A stretch of DNA of 64,000 nucleotides, from contig NC_134950.1 of the NCBI RefSeq assembly GCF_965638725.1, positions 23,030,932-23,094,931 of the forward strand, read 5' to 3'. Within the stretch, counting starts at the first letter, position 1, and the number at the start of each line of letters is the position of its first letter. The notes beneath the pieces are model-generated. The model saw only the letters and a list, made by a program, of their open reading frames with translations, made no database searches and had not been told where the DNA came from. Made by a program: the position numbers and the translations under genes. This document shows positions 38,608-50,205 of the stretch, one piece after another. This stretch comes from Aptenodytes patagonicus (Eukaryota > Chordata > Aves > Sphenisciformes > Spheniscidae).

Positions 38608-41600
38608 GAAGGACACATAAATGGCTGAATAATACTACAGTCCAGGCATTGCTCCTACTCCTGTAGTAGCTGCTCTGGGGAGTAAACAGCGAGTGCTTTC
38701 TCCAGTTTGCTGCTTTAATCTAACATGAAGCGTCGTTCTTTGTACACACTTTGCATACCCCTCCTAGAAGAAACCCACCATATGATCATGAAATCAAGTG
38801 CACCACATTTAAAATGTCATCGTGCTAACCGGGCACCTGATCTAGACTGGAGTTTATGTGGGCCAGTCCCTTGGGCTATTTTTAAATATCGGGGTCAGGG
38901 TCACATTACACTGGTGCATTAACATCCATAAATCTCTGTGGGTGACAGCTCTGAATTTCAAGCTAAGTGCCTGGCTCTCTAGGCACACTGAGCAGCCGAG
39001 GAGGGATGGGGACCTGGTCGGGGAAGGTGGGTTTTTGACGCTTTCTCCAAGATGGTAGAGTTTTCCACATGTTTTGCTATTCACCGCACCACCTGAGAGC
39101 ACGGTGAAGGAGTTTCCATCATGAGCTGTGATGGATCACAAGTGGTGGGGTTCTGGGCATGCCATAGCCAAAATACCCATCCCAGCCCCCCAGGCGCCGA
39201 TGCTCATAGCCCTGCCAGCATGGGCCTCTCTGTACGCAGTGTGCACTTGGCTCTGAGTGGGAACGCTCACTCCTGGGCATATAAATATCTCTCCATTTCC
39301 CCAAGGGGATTAACTTTGCAGGTATTCACAGTAACGGTGCAGTTCTGCTGTGTGCAGTTGTAGTCCAGGGAATTTAGTGGGAATAGAAAGTGCTCAAGAC
39401 CTGCCATGAGTGGACCCCAAGTGCTGGCATTTTTATTTATTCCTCTCTTTTTAATGTCCTTCAGCCTTACTGTATTTTGCCGTCAGTAAAACCTCAGCAA
39501 GGCTGCATGACTGGTAGCTGCTACATTCTGCTTTTATTGCCTGCTACATAGCATGCTGTTTTCAATCATTCTTTTCCACTGCCTCTCCACCAAAGGATGG
39601 TCTTTGATTTTAATGATTTATCTGCACATGCTCCTTACTCCCAACTTGTTCGCAAACCTCACATCTGTTACACCAGTCACCTCTACTGCATCCTGCAGAT
39701 TCTGTTTATATTTAAACATTTCCAGCAGGTAAACAAAAAAGAGGGAGAAGCCAGGACACACACAGCAGTGGGAGATGCTGCTCAGCATGGATGTAGCTGC
39801 TGGCCTGAGCCGGAGGCAGCGGGTACTGCGGCACCTTGGAAATGCTCTGATGGGGACTGAGCCTGGGCTCAAGTGTCTTTAGTGCACCTGCTTGGCCCCA
39901 GTCCCTCCTCTTCTCTGTCCCTTTTCTGTTCCCCTGCAGGAGAATGGAGCCTTCCCTCCCTGCTCGCAAAGTGCTGGGCTCTGGTGGGGGCTTGTCCCGG
40001 TGGCAGCCTGGAGCACTGGGTCCCGCAGGGCTTGAGCGCTTTGCCCGGTGTGACGCTGCCCGTCGCTGGGCTGTGAGCACCCTCGCAAGTTCTCCCAGTC
40101 TCTCTGCCTTCCCGCTGACATAACTTTTGGCTCAAATTCTCCTCAAAATGCTTATCAGGCCACAGCTAGATGCTCTGGGTGGTGTTCCCAGTTCTGTGCC
40201 TGCAGGCACACAATCCGATGCCCCACAAACATGGGGTGCATGGTGGCTGGTGACCCCCCAGATGACAACCCCAGGGCAGCGGGGGACGCAAGGGGACGGG
40301 GCAAGCTCTGTTGCATGCTCTGGTTGCTGCGGGCCCCTCATGGCTTGGTCCGGATCCGGGACCCACCTGGGCTTTGGGACCCAGACCTCAGTGGGAAGGG
40401 GATTTTGTTGCTTTGTTTTCTCTTTTGATATGTTTTGAAGTGCCACATCCACGCGCGTGACCGTGAGGCAGAGAGCCCTGACAGCTCTCCTTTTTGCAGG
40501 CTTTTCTACACAGGCAGGCATAGATGCACAAAGCTACATCAAAAAAACAAACAAAAAAAGAGGCTGCATTTTATTTTTCTGGCAAGTTAAAATCTGTCCT
40601 AGTGAAGTGCAGGGGATGATGACTTTCCCTGTAATTTGATTAATGGTTTACAGTTTTTTTAATTATAGCATTATTTTCACTTGCAGGCCTTTAAAGACTA
40701 CATGCAATGCTCCAAGTTAGGGACCAGCACGAGGGATCAAAGAGCTGAGAGACCTTCTATTATTTGTAATTGACGTTGAAATCGAGAAGGACAATTACAT
40801 GGGTATGATTTCACACCGCCTACATACAACAGAGCAATTGAGAGGATAACCTCAGGGACAGCCAAGCTTTTTTCACCTAGACTGGGATTTCAGCCCTAGC
40901 AAAGGGCTCCATCTTTCAAGAGAAGAAGAACATCATTTGCCAAAAGAAAGGCCCGACCTACAGCAATTGAAGTGGAGGGGGACAAATGGGATGGCAGGGG
41001 GAATTAGAAGACAGCCAGAGGTGGAAAAATATCTTTTTATTCAAGGGACCAGGGCAGGGATCCGCAGGGTGAAAGGGGAGGAGCAAGGGCCAGTGCCCCA
41101 TGCTCGTGGAGGTGGCAGCTTCTCGATGGTCACACCGAGCGCGCTGGAAGGATCAGCTTACTCCTAACCTAAATCGAGTACAGGATTATTAATGAGATGA
41201 CAAGTGCAGGGTCCAGAATGACAACAAATCCACCAAGTCTTTGGTACAGAGGCACGCCTGAAGCCATGGGTCCTGCTCTGTCTTCTAAATTCTTAGTGCT
41301 TTCTCCAGGGGCGATGACAGAAAACAGACTTGGAAAGTTTATCTAAGAGTCTGAGGTGCCAAACGGCTTCGCAGGGACAATGGTTAAATTTAACTTAAGC
41401 ACAAATAAAATGGATGGATGAAGTTTCTCACCTTGTGTGGAGGGCAGCCGCACCAGCCCCACATGGCTGGCGTGATCCCAATGGCCTCGCCGTGCCGCTG
41501 CGCAGAGGATGAGGAACGGAGGCGTGAAGAGCGGGGCTGGCCCCTGTGACAGGCAACAACTTGCTCCTTTGCAGGAACAGCCCTCCCATGCTGCTACTGC

Positions 41601-42418
41601 CCGCAGAGAGAGCGGGAGCTGGGGCAGTGCCGGTGCTCTCGGGAGCAGCAGCACACTGGCACACTGGGAGAGGAAAGCTGGGATCACTTTGCACCTTCCC
41701 ACTGAGGTACTTCTCTCCCTGGTTTCGCAATAGCTGGGAAAGAAATAACATTTCTACATGAGCTAAGCCCGCAGAGCACTGCCTGGCTGTAGGAAAACCC
41801 CTAGAAACCCATGACCGAAGAGATGCCTGGAGTTAGCATCCTCAGATGACCTCCCGTTACACATTTCTAGGGCTCTGGCTATTTATAAATGCCCCGATAA
41901 GGCTGGAGTTCAAGAATGCACTAACGCTTATAACTACAGAGCCAAGTCGCCCTCTCAGCCATCTTCCTCATGCCAGGGAATTCAGAGAGGGTATTTGCCA
42001 TATGAGGATGGTCAAAATTGGCCCCCAAAATAATTTGGTGCAACAATATGCTGAAGAATACATTAAGTCCTGGAAATCCCTATTCAGGCTAATAGCTGCG
42101 GTAGAGCTGGGCTGCTGAAGCAAATGAAACTTGCCTTATCCAGGAGCTGTACTCAGGGGGGAAGAGCTGCAGGATCGAAGGTCAATATAATCCCGCGCAG
42201 AAACCTAACGTGATGGTGGTCTGTCGCGAGGGCTCCTGCACGCCCAGGATCACAGACCGCAGCTCTAACTCTTGCCCTCCTCTTTGTTTGTTATTAGCGT
42301 TGCAAAGAAAAATGCCAGCTGCAGCGCATGCCAGCCTTACTGCTTTGTAACGCCACCTTCACTGGGTTTGTTTTTAAAAAAGAGTTACACAGTGGTAAAT
42401 AAATAAAAAAAAAAATAT

Positions 42419-42432
42419 CTGCCACCTAGTGG
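42419..42432 (-). promoter_or_regulatory. CTCF consensus motif, minus orientation
   Basis: Read on the minus strand this is CCACTAGGTGGCAG, a 14 of 14 match to the consensus CCASYAGRKGGCRS. It lies between KLF10 and ODF1, pointing back toward KLF10. Motif seen, binding inferred. Confidence 0.5.
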
Positions 42433-43469
42433 CAAATGGATTTCTTTTAGGGAAATGCTGATGTGAGCAGGTCTTGCTGTGTTAATGGTGGTTTTCCAAA
42501 GGTATTTTCATTTAGCAAACTCTCATCTAAGCAGTATGTGGAGAGTACAGATTTTGAGAGTGCTTTTGGCTATGTCCCAAGGTATTTACAGCATGTAGAT
42601 ATTCACAAAACTAAGTGACTATTTGAGTGATTTGCTTCCACTACGGAAAAGGTCTTAAAGATGCTCCTACCAACCCGAACTAACATTTCATGGGATATAA
42701 AATGAATTAGAAATTTTCTTCAGAATGCCCCCTATGATGTGCCCCCCAGCCTGCAAGTCCTCTTTGAATTTAAACACTAGGAGTCCTAATCAGTAGGAAG
42801 AAATGGCTTTTTGTGGCTCATTTCTGTAAGAAAAAATATAAACCAAGCAGCTTTTTCCTAAATCTTCCTTTAATAACTGAAGCGTGTGGATGTTTCTCAC
42901 ATCCCCTGGGCTGCCACGCCAACGTTCTCCGTGTCTGCAGCGTGAGGAAGAGCAGCACCAGCCACCCTCCCAGGCTGCAGCCTGCAAAGTGGGGACGGCA
43001 CCCCTCCAGCGAGCTGTAGGGCTGAGAGTGAAATGGCCATCCGGCAGGAGAACCTTGTGCAATGCAGCATCAAAAAGATAGAGACCTTTCCGTCTTTGGA
43101 AGACGATAAAAGAGCCAACACTGTGTTTCTACCTCCATACGCTGCATTGGTGGGCTGGAGAGGGAATTACTGCAGCCAGTCCTGGTGGCCACCTTTGCCA
43201 AGGGCACCAAAAACTTGAAAAAGGGGGCAAGAATGAGCTAAAAATATGAGAGTTGGACACCAGGCCTTACAATGAGAAACTTCAGAATTTCAAGATTGAA
43301 AAGTGACTTGCTTACGGTGTAGAAGTTCACAGCTGCTACTGAGTTACTGCAAAGTCAGCTTCTGAGGGCTTTTGTCATCTGGCAGAGAAAAAAAAAATGA
43401 ACTGATGATGCCAGACAACCTCATGTCAGTAACAAGGCATGACACTTAATTACAAGGAAATTACCAATT

Positions 43470-43658
43470 GGAGCAAAATACAAAGAGAGGTGCTGGAGTC
43501 TGTCTCCTGAAGTCTTCAAATAAAGACTGGATATCTTCCTGGAAGTTAGACTTTGGGCAGTTTATTTGTGGTATAAGATAGTATAAGAGGAGATTAGGCC
43601 AGATGATCTGATGGTGCCTTCTAGTCTTGAAATCTGGGAATGAAGTCATTTCTGTCAA
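43470..43658 (+). mobile_element. ancient CR1 3' end remnant
   Basis: The segment with GTCTTCAAATAAAGACTGGA and then GGCCAGATGATCTGATGGTGCC matches an old amniote CR1 3' end pattern ending in AAATCTGGGAATGAA. It is more diverged than the other CR1 copies and lacks the octamer tail. Confidence 0.65.
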
Positions 43659-44121
43659 TAAAGTCTTGCTGCTCAGGAGTGTAATTTGGTGTTAGGAGCC
43701 TTCCTGATTTAGGAAGAAAGTGTGAAAAGCATGTGTTAAAGGATGAGCAATAAGGATAAGAGCAGTCATAGCCCTATGATTGCCACGGGACTCGATATAT
43801 TCTGCAAGTCTGAAGCCATGGGTGAACGGGAGGTGTTGAAATATGTTTCTCTTCTGCATGCGTAGACAGCTCCTGTAGAAATAGCTACAAAGTGAGAAGT
43901 CTGTATCCCAAAGGGGTTTCAGTTTTGTTACTCAGTGGGTTGCTTCCTAAGAAGATGGTCTTCTCCAGGGGTCTGTAGTATCCCCAGTCCCCGTCCCTGC
44001 CACCTGCTCTCACGGGAGGCTCCCTTGCAGCCTCCTAGTTGAGGTATGGCTTATTTCTAAACGTCCTCGACCAACATCAGCAGAATCAGGCTACCTGTGC
44101 ATAGGTGGCCCTTTTAATATA
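43659..44121. other. intergenic DNA, nothing recognised
   Basis: Short unique-looking spacer between two CR1 remnants; no motif or frame of note. Confidence 0.5.
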
Positions 44122-44436
44122 TAAAGGAGGCTTATAAGAAAGATGGAGAGAGACTTTTTACCAAGGCCTGTAGTGACAGGACAAGGGTTTTAAACTGCAG
44201 GAGGGTAGATTTAGATTGGATGTAAGAAACTTTTTACGATGAGGGTGGTGAGACACTGGAACAGGTTGTCCAGAGAAGTTGTGGATGCCCCATTCCTGGA
44301 AGTCTTCAAGGCCAGGCTGGACGGGGCTCTGAGCAACCTCATCTAGTTGAAGATGTCCCTGCCCACGGCAGGGGGGTTGGACTAGATGATCTTTAAAGGT
44401 CCCTTCCAACCCAAAACAATGGCTCTATGGTTCTAT
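44122..44436 (+). mobile_element. CR1 LINE 3' end fragment
   Basis: About 315 bp of CR1: the 'AAAGGAGGCTTATAAGAAAGATGG' part of the ORF2 end, the 3' untranslated end, and a diverged octamer tail (GGCTCTATGGTTCTATA). Small deletions break the ORF2 frame. Same CR1 group as the copy at 22003. Confidence 0.92.
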
Positions 44437-46280
44437 ACTGACCCAGCTATGCACCAAGCCCATAAAGCTTAAAATTTGTTATCAGCTGGTTCTTAAGTGC
44501 TAGCTGGATGCTGTAAACGTGCCAGAAGCAGCACATTTCTTGCACCAAAGTTAAATTACCTAGCTGGTTTTTGCCAAGCCAAGCTGATCCTCAACTGCTT
44601 GCTGTTTGACTGAAGGAGCTGTTACATGACGCTGGTGATTTTGGGGAGATGCTTGCAGTGAGCTGCCCTAAGGAGCTGTGTTCGCTCGACAGGAGGCCGA
44701 GGTGCTGCTGACTTCACCAGCCTCATCCAAACAGCATCAAATTGATGCAGTGGGCTGCTCTGAGCCTTTTGAATGCATGGACAGGGATGTTTTCGCTCCT
44801 TGCCGGAGCGTGTCTCCAGCCGGGAGGAGAGGAGCAGGGGGCGGTGGAGCTGGGAGTCTCCCCCAGCCGTGGTGCTCCCAGCCATTGACTCACTGCTTTG
44901 TAACCTGTCCCCTCTGATTTCACCATCTTCATATGATGAATGTAAATTGTGAAAGTGAGGCTGGCTGTTTGCAGGCTGAAAATAAAAGCCTGGCTTTGTT
45001 TTCTTTAGGCATGAGTGTTTCTAGGGTAATATCCCTGTTGCAGCAGTGGGTGGGAGCCCTTGGCACCAGGGACCCCTTGGCTGCCAGAGGTGCATTGCCC
45101 CAGCAGCACGGGGGTCCCATGGGGGCCAGGGTCCCCCTGTGTGACAGCGAACAACTGCATTTCTCAGCCAGGCTAATGGCAGGGGATGACACCCCACTTC
45201 TGAGGGGTTTTGAGTGGGCAGCACATCTGCACGGCACCGGCCCGCAGGCTGCCCACCCTCTCTCCTGACAGGTTAGTTAACGTCAGAGGTTCATTTCTGT
45301 GCCAGCACAACCTAAAGCATTAGGTTCCCCACCAGGAAAATCTGCCGTGGGGGACTGCACCACAAAAAGAGGTGGCAACCTTCCTCCCCCAGCCCCGGGG
45401 GCTCATGAAGCCTGAACCAGGTGGTGCTCGTTGGAGAGATGGCTTGCCCAGGCAGCTCGCAAATGCAGGTATCAGGTATATTGTCTTGTTCCATGCCTTT
45501 CTGCAGTGAAAGCTAATGCTGCTTCCCGCAGGAGTGTGTGCCCAAGTGCTGGGACTGGGGCAGCAAATGCAATCCCCCTGCAAGGCTGTCCCTTGGTGTC
45601 ACCCCCATCCCGCTGATCCTGCTGGGCCCTGTGCTCAGGGAGAGCGAGGGCTGTGGTTGTGTGAGGTCCCACTTTGGACCTTAAATTCTTCATTAATATT
45701 ACCTTGAAGAAATTATATTGGCAATTCTCCCTCTCTTCCAACATGCGAAATGTTTTCTTATTAATTTGGAGCTATTGATTCCTACAGCAGGAAATGCTTT
45801 AGTCATCCCCTCCTCAGCTGGTAAGCGCTCTGCCCTAGTCCCAACGCCTTCTAAGGAAATGATCTCTGTCCTTCAACTGTGGCTCTTCCCAGCCAGGCGG
45901 CCTCTGCAAGAACCAAACCAAGGGGACAAACGGCACAGCTTTCTTTTTGGGGAGGAGGCTCCTCCCCTCGAGGTGTTTATTATCAAGGTTTTCTTCCTAG
46001 AAATATCCTACAGCTCAAATGGAAGTGGTGGAATTGAGAGAAGTGTCCTTACAGAAATGTGACTGATCATAAATGGTGCCTTCCAGCCTTCAAAATCCAT
46101 GAGATTGAACGCAACTGCAATACCCGCCCTGAACCACGCTACCTCCAGCCGTGCCTTCGGTACCCAGCAAGTGACCGCAGCCGAGTATGCCCAAAACCAT
46201 CTTTGCATTTTCCTGCTGGCATCCCCCTTTTTGCCCCCCTTCAAAATGAGGCTCACACACATCTGCTCGGAATGCCGTCT
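44437..46280. other. intergenic DNA downstream of ODF1, nothing recognised
   Basis: No recognised gene or repeat. The right end adjoins the ODF1 poly(A) signal on the minus strand. Confidence 0.5.
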
Positions 46281-46286
46281 TTTATT
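46281..46286 (-). terminator. ODF1 poly(A) signal
   Basis: AATAAA on the minus strand, 117 bp past the ODF1 stop codon at 46403-46405, giving a short 3' untranslated region. Confidence 0.6.
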
Positions 46287-46402
46287 TCTGAAGAGGCCCG
46301 AGGAGCTGCTGGTGCATGGTTAGCAGGACAGACCTAAAGCCGATGGGGAGGAGGGATGCGGCAGAGGAATGACTGTGCCCGGGTGCTGCTCCCTGCTGTG
46401 GC

Positions 46403-49188
46403 TCAGTTGCCCAGGAGACAAGGGTAGCACTTGTGTGCCATTTCGATCTTCACGACGCTATTCGGTCCCAGCGAGTAGGTCACCTCGTCCTCACTCACCC
46501 CCGGCGGCAGGCTGATTTCCCTCGTGATGTTTCTGTAGTTATACTCCTTCCCTCTTGCAGTGGTGTGCTCCTCCTCGTGCTCCGCTAACACCTTCACCTT
46601 CCTGTCTTTCACCGTTACAGTGACTTCCTTGGGGTCAAAACCCTTCACATCCATCAAAGCCAAAAGCTTGTGATCATGGGAAGAGTTCAACATCCTGTTA
46701 AGTCTTCTTTGCATGCTGGAATAAAAACAAGAGGACAGCCGTTCAGTACAACTCACAGAGGAATGGGTGGACCACCTTAAGGACAAGAGAAGTAAATAGG
46801 AAACTATTGGATCCATCTGCATGCTGATGCACAGCACTTGGGGTGGTGTCGGCACCGTCAGGAGCTCCCACCTGCACGCCACAGCAGTCAGGAGTATTTC
46901 AGCGTCCCCTCTTGGGATGGGGCAATTGTGGAGCTGAAAAATTCTTTCATGCCGCTGAAAGATCACACGTACGTATGCCCACGAAGCCATGTGTGTCCAT
47001 CTTATGCCTTGTCCTACATTTTAAATGGATAGTTACAATAGATCACATTTTCCATTTAGGAGTTTTGTTTAAAGCAATCAGTGGATAGGAGACACATCTG
47101 GCAAAAAACCCCAAAATGCTCCTGCAGAGCTGGGCTGGAGGCTTACCGAGCCATTAAAATGATTTCTAATACTGTCAAACAGTGACTCTGCTCAACCAGA
47201 AGGCTGGCTTTTATTCAAACCATTTGTAAAGTAGACAATGGAAGGGTCACCTCAGTTATAATAGCTGAACTGGACACAAGGCACCAAATTAAAAACATAA
47301 TGGTGTGATGGAAGAGGAAATAGGGCAAGCAATGAGGGAATGGGCATGACCACTAAGGTGAGAAATCCCTAATGAGTGGTTCCTTAGCAAGGTACACCCA
47401 TTTCAGCAATCCTACTTAAAGCCGGCAATGATTCAACCTGGTGTGGTGATTTTGGGATGCATTTTTTGTGCTTTGTGAGAGCTGGCTCCTCTACCTGCCC
47501 CTTTGGTCTTTTTATATTGCTGGTAGGAGGAGAGTCAGTGTGCTGAGAAGAGTTGGTCCTTCGCAGCATTTTTTGTGGGAAGGGGATGGCTGAATTTCCC
47601 CAGTGTGATGGGCTGAAATCCTGCTGTGGTGTGGTTTCAGATGGCAGTGGTACGGACTCGCATTCAAACCAGCAAGTTGTCCTGAGTGTGGCAGGGCTGG
47701 GGAGCCTGGCACTCAGGGATACCGTGCCCTGGCATCTCACGGCCCATCCTGAGACACCACCACCACCACCACCCCCCAGCTTCCATTCAGACTGAATTTC
47801 CATTCCTTCACTGTGATTTTGGTGTGCAATGATTCTGCAAGGGGATGCTCTGGATGCTCTCTGCTGCCTGCCCAGCTCTGGTACCCAATGCACTGATGAA
47901 AATCCGGACACAGACACCGGTCCTGTGACACCTGGGATCTGAAATCTGCTACTCGACAGTCCTCTGTGAGCTGCAGCTGCCAGGTAAGTTTAAAGTAACC
48001 TCACAGCAACTTTTGGTTTTGCTGAAGTCAGTGTAAAATTAACCCGGGGTCAGGCTTTTTTCCTTTTTCCTCTAACTTTATTGCACCCAGTAGATAACGC
48101 ACATGGCAGACTGTGGGATGATGCTGCTCTACGGGTAACAAAAACGTCACATTTTTAATTGCCAAGATGAAGGTCTCATCATCTCCAGGTGCAACATGAG
48201 AACTCAAACAGAAGCTTGAGTTTGGGGAGAAAATACCAATGCCACAAATGCAGCAAGAGACTCCCACTGCTGCTGATGACCAAGGGACTTCTTAGCCCTT
48301 CTGGTCTCTCAATATTTGGTTGTGCCTTAACCCAAATGGTAAGGTTTTATCATTCAACAACTCCCTTCCTGTAGGGCTACCTTTGGGTTTTATCTCTACT
48401 AGAGAACTTGAACTCCATTAACAAAATAAAACCATCACACCAGCGGTGAAAATGGAGATGTAGAAATCCTGACACTTATTCTTCCTACTGTACGAGGTGG
48501 GAAAATATGGACACACGTCTGTGGTGTGTCAGTGCTGCACCCCACTGCACACAGGCACATTTTGGCTACTGATGAAGATAATTACGTGTTTAACAGACTT
48601 AAACTGAATTAGTCCAGTCGAAGATGGACTTTGTTCCACAGCTGAACAGCTTTGAATCTAGTTGGGTACTTTACCTTAGATGCAGTTTGCAAGATGGTTA
48701 ATGTCACAACGCCATGGCCCAAACCCTTTCTGGCGCAGGTGCTGCACGCGTGGCTCCTCTCGGGCTGCCTGGCTGAACAAGCCGTGCCTTCCCATTCCCC
48801 TTTCAACTAATTTCTCTGAAAACAGCTATTTCTATCCCATTCTGCTTATCTGTTTCCACCTTTGCTCCTGATACCGATGCCAAACCTCCCTTCATCCTGC
48901 CTTAAAGAATGCCGATACCTGTAGAAAGCAGGCAAATATCTGTTACCTGCCCAGTTCTCGCTCCACATCCAGCCTTGCGGTGAGGGCCCTTCTCTCCCAG
49001 GGGCGCAGGTCGGGCTGGCGCAGGCAGCAGGGGCGCGGGGCCAGGCTGCATGGGCAGGACGCAGGCAGCTCCTCGTGGAGCTGCCGCAGGTGCAGGTCCA
49101 GCAGCAGCATCTGCCTCTGCATCTCTCTCTCTACCTGCCTCAAATCACGCTCGGCATCTTCCAAAAAGTGATCGTGCAACGACATCAT
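46403..49188 (-). CDS. ODF1: ODF1 (outer dense fibre protein 1), small heat-shock-protein relative of the sperm tail
   Basis: ODF1 is a structural protein of the outer dense fibres and head-tail connection of sperm, made in spermatids. The gene joins 49188-48947 and 46715-46403, giving 184 residues. Exon 1 encodes a charged helical N-terminus (MMSLHDHFLEDAERDLRQVE), a Cys-containing middle and a helical segment ending DVERELG. Exon 2 encodes an alpha-crystallin-like domain (about 97-174: LMDVKGFDPKEVTVTVKD, NITREISLPPGV, EDEVTYSLG) and ends KCYPCLLGN. The intron position, the LPP motif and the CYPC end fit mammalian ODF1, and the convergent position beside KLF10 agrees. The mammalian protein is about 250 residues because of a C-X-P repeat tail; that tail is absent. 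The start is the double ATG at 49188; the frame is open farther upstream, but the alignment to ODF1 begins here. Confidence 0.87.
46716..48946 (-). other. ODF1: ODF1 intron
   Basis: The donor GGGCAG|GTAACA (minus strand, 48947/48946) and acceptor TTTATTCCAG|CATGC (46716/46715) flank a 2.2-kb intron that splits a serine codon in phase 2. A CAC trinucleotide run lies at about 47754-47775. No gene is recognised inside it. Confidence 0.85.
48947..49188 (-). other. ODF1: ODF1 exon 1, coding part
   Basis: Encodes residues 1-80 and two bases of Ser81: the coiled, charged N-terminus and the Cys-containing middle (CPCSLAPRPCCLRQPDLRPW), which is shorter and poorer in Cys than the mammalian equivalent. 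Confidence 0.85.
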
Positions 49189-49305
49189 CACACTGCAAAG
49201 CACATCAGGGCACGAGTGTGGCCATGGCAGCTTGCACTCGCAGGGGGGAAAAAATTGCCTTGAGAATTTTGTCTGGAGGTGAGTGTGTGAGCCACAGGTG
49301 CTCTT

Positions 49306-49322
49306 GCAGCCCTCTAGCGGGC
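49306..49322 (-). promoter_or_regulatory. CTCF-like motif upstream of ODF1
   Basis: The minus strand reads CCGCTAGAGGGCTG, matching the CTCF consensus at 12 of 14 positions, about 120 bp upstream of the ODF1 ATG. CTCF or its testis paralogue CTCFL could bind. Motif only. Confidence 0.35.
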
Positions 49323-49328
49323 ACCTTA

Positions 49329-49336
49329 TGACATCA
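49329..49336 (-). promoter_or_regulatory. CRE-like site upstream of ODF1
   Basis: TGATGTCA on the minus strand (TGACATCA on plus) is one base from a full cAMP-response element, about 140 bp upstream of the ATG. Many spermatid genes are driven by CREM through such sites. Use here is inferred. Confidence 0.35.
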
Positions 49337-50205
49337 TGGGCATGCTGACACATCACAGCTCCACAGTCGTCAAGGGAAGCGCAGCCCAGGTCCATGCACA
49401 ACCGCACCCACCCCGCTGCAGCTCCCACCCGCGGACCAGGGGAGCCTGTGGCAGGGGGACATGCTGGGGGGCTTGGGGCATGGCGGGGATATGTGTGCAA
49501 TGGCCGGGCAGCAGAGCCGTGGGCTATCAGGAGTATGACTTGGGTGCGGTTTCATGCACAACATTGCTTCAGAGAATGTCTTCTTGAGAATGACCCGCAT
49601 GGGTTTCAGTGTCAGCAATGCTCATGCCATAGATGGATTTGCCTGGCTCCCTGAAAGGCACCTGTGGTGTACTTTAATCACAAGCAGTATTGACACCAAA
49701 ACCTCCTGGGTCTAATACTGCTAGAAAAACTAAGAAAAGACTACAGGAGTGGGGAGTGCTTTGTGTTTCAGGGAAATCTGGTCTTTAAGGGCTTGCAGTG
49801 GATTGAGTATCAGTGGGAATGCATAGTCCCTGTGTATTTAAGAGAGCAGAAGACCCCTCGGGAGCCTGGGAGCTGCTCTACCCTGCTGGTACCTTCCACA
49901 GAGGAAACGCCTTCCACAAGTATTAACTGTATCCAAAAGCTCAAGTAGCCCCAGACAAAAAAATATCCCCTGCAGCCTCCAAGGAGGCAAAACCAAGCTG
50001 GCCCCGGGGCTGCTCCTGCGGGGCTGCCTGCTGACCGCCTGGAGGGAGCCGGACCTGCCACCGGCTGAGCGGGGAGTGCGAAAGGGGGACCCCAAGAACC
50101 ACAAAGGGCAACAGGTCACATCTCAGGTTGGACAAAAATATGTGAGGTTTCCTGTTGGACATTGCTCACATTCAAACATTGGTGTATCATATGCAAGAAT
50201 AAATT
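49337..50205. other. intergenic DNA upstream of ODF1, nothing further recognised
   Basis: No TATA box or further gene is recognised. Open frames here are random. Confidence 0.5.

Larger units (their letters stand above)
37634..43469. other. intergenic DNA, no gene recognised
   Basis: No recognised gene. It contains a 116-codon frame ending in a hydrophobic segment (38257-38607), a possible old CR1 tail near 42640-42680 (diverged, low confidence), a perfect CTCF consensus at 42419, and an A-rich stretch near 42400-42417. Confidence 0.5.

Noticed and set aside
46716-46990. Continuous minus-strand frame running from intron into ODF1 exon 2
   Set aside because: A clear acceptor at 46716/46715 joins the family-like part to exon 1 in the correct phase; the upstream residues are intronic.
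49189-49500. Upstream extension of the ODF1 frame to an earlier ATG
   Set aside because: Similarity to ODF1 begins at the double Met at 49188. The upstream part has no likeness to the family and covers the putative promoter motifs.
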